A stretch of DNA of 64,000 nucleotides, from assembly GCF_947498825.1 (NCBI RefSeq), contig NZ_CANMLV010000002.1, positions 1 through 64,000 on the forward strand, given 5' to 3'. Of this stretch, positions 60,356 to 64,000 are shown piece by piece (within the stretch, counting starts at the first letter, position 1; each line of letters starts with the position of its first letter). The notes under the pieces are model-generated. The model was not told the origin of the DNA. It searched no databases and saw only the letters and a program-made list of their open reading frames with translations. Position numbers and translations under genes: made by a program. Source of the stretch: an uncultured Cedecea sp. Lineage in GTDB: Bacteria; Pseudomonadota; Gammaproteobacteria; Enterobacterales; Enterobacteriaceae.

Positions 60356-62770
60356 TCAGGCCACAAAACGGCGGAACAACGCCTTACCTTTCAGTAACCT
60401 TAAGCCCAACCAACCACCACACAGTGAGAGTAAAATAGCACCGGTTACCGGTAAGATAACCCACAGTCGCCAGTCCGGCTGCCAAGGGAAGTCAAAGACC
60501 TTGGTTTGTAACAATCCCAGAGCCGTTTCAGCGCCCATCGCCGCAACCAGTCCTGATACCAGGCCCAGTAAGGCGAACTCCCACCATAGCGTGATCTGCA
60601 ACAGTTTCTTGCCTGCACCAAGAGTACGGTAGACCACCAGTTCCTGATGACGCTGGCGCATACCGACCTGTACTTGCGCCAGTAACAGTAACAGACCACA
60701 AGCGGTGACCAGTACTACCATGAGTTCCAACGCCCGACTGACTTGCTCCAGTACCTGGCTTACTTGCTTAAGAATAGCGCCAATATCCAACAGGCCAACC
60801 GTTGGAAACTCCCGATTTAACTCGGTCAGCAGGCGATTATCCCCCTGCCAGCGGAAGCTGGTCAGTAAGCTTTGTGGCTGATTTTCCAGTGCACCCGGCG
60901 GGAAGATAAAGTAGAAATTCGGCCGCATACTTTCCCAGTCGACTTTACGCAGACTTGTCACTTTGGCAGAAAACGGCTGGGTATCCCCCATAAAGGTCAG
61001 GGTATCTCCCAGTTTGATATTCAGCCGGGCAGCCACCGCTTCGTCCATCGAGGTTTCACCCGCTTTTGGCGGCCAGTAACCGCTGGTTATCGGGTTATGC
61101 TCCGGTTTATGGCTCTGCCAGGTGAGGTTTAACTCACGGTTCAGAGCTTCGTCCGGGTTACCTTCTGTCGACTTACCATTAATCTCCGTCATACGCACCC
61201 GAACAATCGGATAGAAATTCTCCGTCTTCACGCCGTGACTGGTGAGGAAGGTTTTCACTGGCTCGGCCTGCTCAGGTGCAATATTGATCAGGAAGTAGTT
61301 CGGGCTTTCTTCTGGTAACTGCTGCTGCCAGCGATCCAATAAATCACCACGCAGTACTAACAGCAAAGCCAGCAACATAAAGGATAATGAGAAGGCGGCC
61401 AGCTGGCTGAGTGTTACCCAAGGCTGTCTTAATAAACGGTTTATCGCCAGTCGCAAAGCAAGATGCTTAACCGTCAGCACCCGCAATAACTTCAGCACAA
61501 CAAAACCGATGCCCCCCGCCAATAGAGCCAGTACTAACATACCTGCAAGAACCGCCCACAGCAGCGTATTACCACCCATTAAAATTGCCAGCAGCGCGAC
61601 GACAATACCTGCCATCACCGGCAGATAGATTTTCAGCGGCCAGAGATTAGCCACGGCATCCTGACGCAAAACACGTAATGGCTGAGTCGCCAGTAACAGA
61701 CGATAAGGGCGGACCCCCACGAGGAATGAAATAGCGACCATCGATCCCATCGCCCATACCCAGGGCCAGAAACTGGCGGCAGGCAGGTCATTAGGCAGTA
61801 CCGGTCTTAACATCTGCATCAGTAAGGATTCAAAGACCAGACCGATCAGACTTCCGGTAATGGCCGAGAGCAACAACAGCATAAACCACTGGCCAACAAT
61901 CAGTTTAGCCAAAGCCACCCGACCCGCACCAAGCGTTTTTAGAATCGCTACCAGATCATAACGGCTACGGCAATAATGGCTCATCGCAACAGCAACCGCA
62001 GCAATCGCCAGCAACAGTGTCAGCAGCGCAGAAAGTAACAGAAACTGTTGCGCACGTTGCAATGATTTACCCAGCGCACCTTCGTCTTGCTCCATGCCAA
62101 CCCAGCGCTGTTCAGGCTGTAACACTGGCAGTAAGAAGTTTTCATATTGCTCTAATTGTTCCGGCGTACCGGCAAACTTATAACGCCAGGAGATACGACT
62201 GCCCGGCTGAACTGCGCCGGTTTTTTCCACATCAGCCATATTCATCATCAAACGTGGAGCAAGCTGAAACGGATTAAATCCGGCATCAGGCTCCTGTAAA
62301 ACTTCGCCAATAATACGCAGTTTCACGTCGCCGACATCGATACTGTCCCCGGATTTTAGATTTAACAGTGCCATTAAGCGAGGAGCCAGCAGCACGGTGC
62401 CAGGTTCAGCTTTCAGGCCTGGAGGCTGCGTGTTCAGGCTGCCATAGATAGGATAAGTTTCATCCACCGCTTTAACATCAGCCAGCTGTGGTGTATCACC
62501 GGCAAAAGTCATGGTCGCAAAAATCAGCTGTTTTCCAACCGTTAACCCCACTTTCGTCGCTTCGTTCAGCCATTCATCCGGTACTGCGCGTGGACTACGC
62601 AACACCCGGTCGCCCGCCATAAAATCACGGCTTTGCTGGGTCAGTCCTCGTTCCATGCGGTCACTGATACTGCCCAGCGCCAGCACGCAGGCAACGGCAA
62701 GGCTTAAGGCTAACCAGACAATAAGCAGCGCCGGGGAGCGCCACTCTCGCCAGAACCAACGTGCAATCAT
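60356..62770 (-). CDS. ybbP: FtsX-family ABC permease YbbP
   Basis: An 804-residue inner-membrane permease with the MacB/FtsX-like layout: one N-terminal membrane segment, a large periplasmic domain, then two groups of membrane helices (about residues 250-480 and 690-795). It is the same length as E. coli YbbP and nearly identical in places, for example NHYCRSRYDLVAILKTLGAG-type and VGMRQRHQELVVYRTLGAGK. The substrate is unknown. I start at ATG 62770, with GGAGG upstream, overlapping the ybbA stop as ATGA. It pairs with the ATPase YbbA. Confidence 0.95.
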   Translation of the reverse strand: MIARWFWREWRSPALLIVWLALSLAVACVLALGSISDRMERGLTQQSRDFMAGDRVLRSPRAVPDEWLNEATKVGLTVGKQLIFATMTFAGDTPQLADVKAVDETYPIYGSLNTQPPGLKAEPGTVLLAPRLMALLNLKSGDSIDVGDVKLRIIGEVLQEPDAGFNPFQLAPRLMMNMADVEKTGAVQPGSRISWRYKFAGTPEQLEQYENFLLPVLQPEQRWVGMEQDEGALGKSLQRAQQFLLLSALLTLLLAIAAVAVAMSHYCRSRYDLVAILKTLGAGRVALAKLIVGQWFMLLLLSAITGSLIGLVFESLLMQMLRPVLPNDLPAASFWPWVWAMGSMVAISFLVGVRPYRLLLATQPLRVLRQDAVANLWPLKIYLPVMAGIVVALLAILMGGNTLLWAVLAGMLVLALLAGGIGFVVLKLLRVLTVKHLALRLAINRLLRQPWVTLSQLAAFSLSFMLLALLLVLRGDLLDRWQQQLPEESPNYFLINIAPEQAEPVKTFLTSHGVKTENFYPIVRVRMTEINGKSTEGNPDEALNRELNLTWQSHKPEHNPITSGYWPPKAGETSMDEAVAARLNIKLGDTLTFMGDTQPFSAKVTSLRKVDWESMRPNFYFIFPPGALENQPQSLLTSFRWQGDNRLLTELNREFPTVGLLDIGAILKQVSQVLEQVSRALELMVVLVTACGLLLLLAQVQVGMRQRHQELVVYRTLGAGKKLLQITLWWEFALLGLVSGLVAAMGAETALGLLQTKVFDFPWQPDWRLWVILPVTGAILLSLCGGWLGLRLLKGKALFRRFVA

Positions 62771-63453
62771 GCTTCCTCCCACAACTTACCGTCACGGACG
62801 CGCAAACGCCGGTCACAGCGCGCGGCAAGTTGTTCATCATGGGTAACCAGAATCAGCGTTGTCGCATTATCGCGGTTCAATGAAAACAGCAGCTCGGCAA
62901 TACGATCCCCGGTCTGTCTGTCGAGATTTCCGGTAGGCTCATCGGCAAACAGCACGCCTGGACGGCCATTAAACGCACGGGCAAGTGCCACACGCTGCTG
63001 CTCCCCTCCCGATAGCTGGGCTGGCAGATGATGCAGGCGTTTACCAAGGCCTAACTCTTCCAGTAACGCTTTAGCCTGGGTGCGGCTGGCAGCATCATTT
63101 TCGCCACGTAATAGCGCGGGTAACTCGACATTTTCCAGCGCGCTCAGGGTCGGAACCAGCATAAAGGACTGGAAGACAAACCCGACATTACGTGCCCGTA
63201 AAGCCGCACGTTGTTCCTCATCCATTTTATGCAACGGTTGCCCCAGCAAGAAGACTTCACCGGCTGTACCATCATCGAGACCGGCAAGGATCGCCAGCAA
63301 TGTCGATTTACCCGATCCTGACTCGCCTATCAGGGCAATCGTTTGTGCCGGTTTGACAAGTAGCTCAACTCCGGTAAGGATGGACAGCTCATGCTCCCCT
63401 TGACCTACGGATTTGCTAAGATGATGAACTTCAACACTGTATTCCGCTGGCAT
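62767..63453 (-). CDS. ybbA: ABC transporter ATPase YbbA
   Basis: A 228-residue ATPase of the LolD/MacB type. Walker A is GESGSGKST (about residue 43), the signature LSGGEQQR (about 150), Walker B GVLFADEPTGNLD and the switch histidine LVTHDEQLA. It matches E. coli YbbA from its first residues (MPAEYSVEVHHLSKSVGQGEHELSI-type). It works with YbbP, which it overlaps by 4 bp. Its first 33 bases overlap the start of tesA on the other strand. Confidence 0.95.
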   Translation of the reverse strand: MPAEYSVEVHHLSKSVGQGEHELSILTGVELLVKPAQTIALIGESGSGKSTLLAILAGLDDGTAGEVFLLGQPLHKMDEEQRAALRARNVGFVFQSFMLVPTLSALENVELPALLRGENDAASRTQAKALLEELGLGKRLHHLPAQLSGGEQQRVALARAFNGRPGVLFADEPTGNLDRQTGDRIAELLFSLNRDNATTLILVTHDEQLAARCDRRLRVRDGKLWEEA

Positions 63454-64000
63454 TTGCCCTTCCTGTTTCTGACCTTGATGACATTTCGTGTCGCTGCTGC
63501 TGACACCTTGTTAGTTTTGGGTGACAGTTTGAGTGCCGGTTACCGCATGGCGGCAAATAGCGCCTGGCCTGCTCTGCTCAACAAGCAATGGTCGCAGAAA
63601 AATATCCACGTTGTGAACGCCAGTATCAGTGGTGATACCGCAGCACAAGGGCTTTCTCGTCTGCCTGTCCTGCTGGAACAACATAAACCGCAATGGGTTT
63701 TGATTGAGCTTGGTGGTAACGATGGTCTGCGCGGTTTTCCTCCGCAAACGGTCGAAGACACCTTGCAACAAATCATCACACAAGTACAGGCAGCTGGCGC
63801 TAAACCATTACTGATGCAAATTAGACTACCTGCTAATTATGGTCGCCGTTACAATGAAGCTTTTAGCGCTATTTATCCGCAACTCGCTCAAAAATATGAC
63901 CTTCCTTTGCTGCCCTTTTTTATGGAGCAAGTCTACCTGAAACCCGGGTGGATGCAGGATGATGGTATCCACCCAACGGCTGAGGCCCAGCCTTTTATCG
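63421..64000 (+). CDS. tesA: Multifunctional acyl-CoA thioesterase I / lysophospholipase L1 (3' end outside window)
   Basis: The first 193 codons of a periplasmic GDSL hydrolase; the gene runs off the right edge. The signal peptide (WHLPFLFLTLMTF, cut at RVAAA-DTLL) precedes the four SGNH blocks: GDSLSAG (Ser36, Ser10 of the mature enzyme), Gly in NASISGDT, Asn in ELGGNDGLRG and the DDGIHP Asp-His dyad near residue 181. It matches E. coli TesA throughout. It is divergent from ybbA, and the two coding regions overlap by 33 bp head to head. Confidence 0.97.
   Translation, partial: MMNFNTVFRWHLPFLFLTLMTFRVAAADTLLVLGDSLSAGYRMAANSAWPALLNKQWSQKNIHVVNASISGDTAAQGLSRLPVLLEQHKPQWVLIELGGNDGLRGFPPQTVEDTLQQIITQVQAAGAKPLLMQIRLPANYGRRYNEAFSAIYPQLAQKYDLPLLPFFMEQVYLKPGWMQDDGIHPTAEAQPFI

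Overview
This window is chromosomal DNA from a gamma-proteobacterium of the order Enterobacterales, with base composition near 50% GC by eye. Most predicted proteins look near-identical in length and motifs to Escherichia coli K-12 proteins, and long blocks keep E. coli gene order: yfeR-yfeH-ypeB-ligA-zipA-cysZ-cysK-ptsHI-crr-pdxK-cysM-cysAWTP-yfeXYZ-ypeA-amiA-hemF-maeB-nudK-acrD-ypfM-yffB-dapE-ypfN-tmcA-ypfJ-purC-bamC-dapA-gcvR-bcp, then perM-bepA-yfgD, then cysS-ppiB-lpxH-purEK and ybbP-ybbA-tesA. I cannot name the genus from sequence alone. Genes that E. coli carries inside these blocks (for example ucpA, tal-tktB, aegA-narQ, the hyf operon, the allantoin genes) are absent.

Layout. 0-0.5 kb: a small FlxA-like gene behind a near-consensus sigma-28 promoter. 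0.5-6 kb: a LysR regulator with its divergent transporter, DNA ligase and the division protein ZipA. 6-17 kb: a sulfur block (CysZ, CysK, CysM, CysPTWA) wrapped around the PTS core (HPr, Enzyme I, IIAGlc) and pyridoxal kinase. 17-25 kb: dye-type peroxidase YfeX, lipoprotein YfeY, amidase AmiA, HemF and MaeB. 25-38 kb: AcrD pump, the 19-residue protein YpfM, DapE, TmcA, a YpfJ lacking its catalytic glutamate, PurC, BamC, DapA, GcvR and Bcp.

38.4-46.3 kb is a dihydroxyacetone (dha) cluster placed between bcp and perM, where E. coli K-12 has the hyf hydrogenase operon. It encodes a glycerol facilitator, the DhaR activator, glycerol dehydrogenase and the PEP-dependent kinase DhaKLM. Glycerol would enter through GlpF, be oxidised to dihydroxyacetone by GldA, and be phosphorylated by DhaKL with phosphate passed from PEP through Enzyme I and HPr (both encoded at 8.5-10.6 kb) to DhaM. 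The divergent gldA/dhaK promoter region holds two equally spaced pairs of a 15-bp interrupted palindrome that look like DhaR operators.

46-64 kb is a mosaic relative to E. coli. perM-bepA-yfgD ends in three hairpins; opgB, a degraded gene and ahpCF follow; then come cysS-ppiB-lpxH-purEK, a 0.66-kb gap without a gene, and ybbP-ybbA-tesA (tesA runs off the window). Eight ERIC-type repeats, two of them as tandem pairs, lie between genes in the first 29 kb. I found no CRISPR array, prophage, intact insertion sequence or complete tRNA/rRNA gene.
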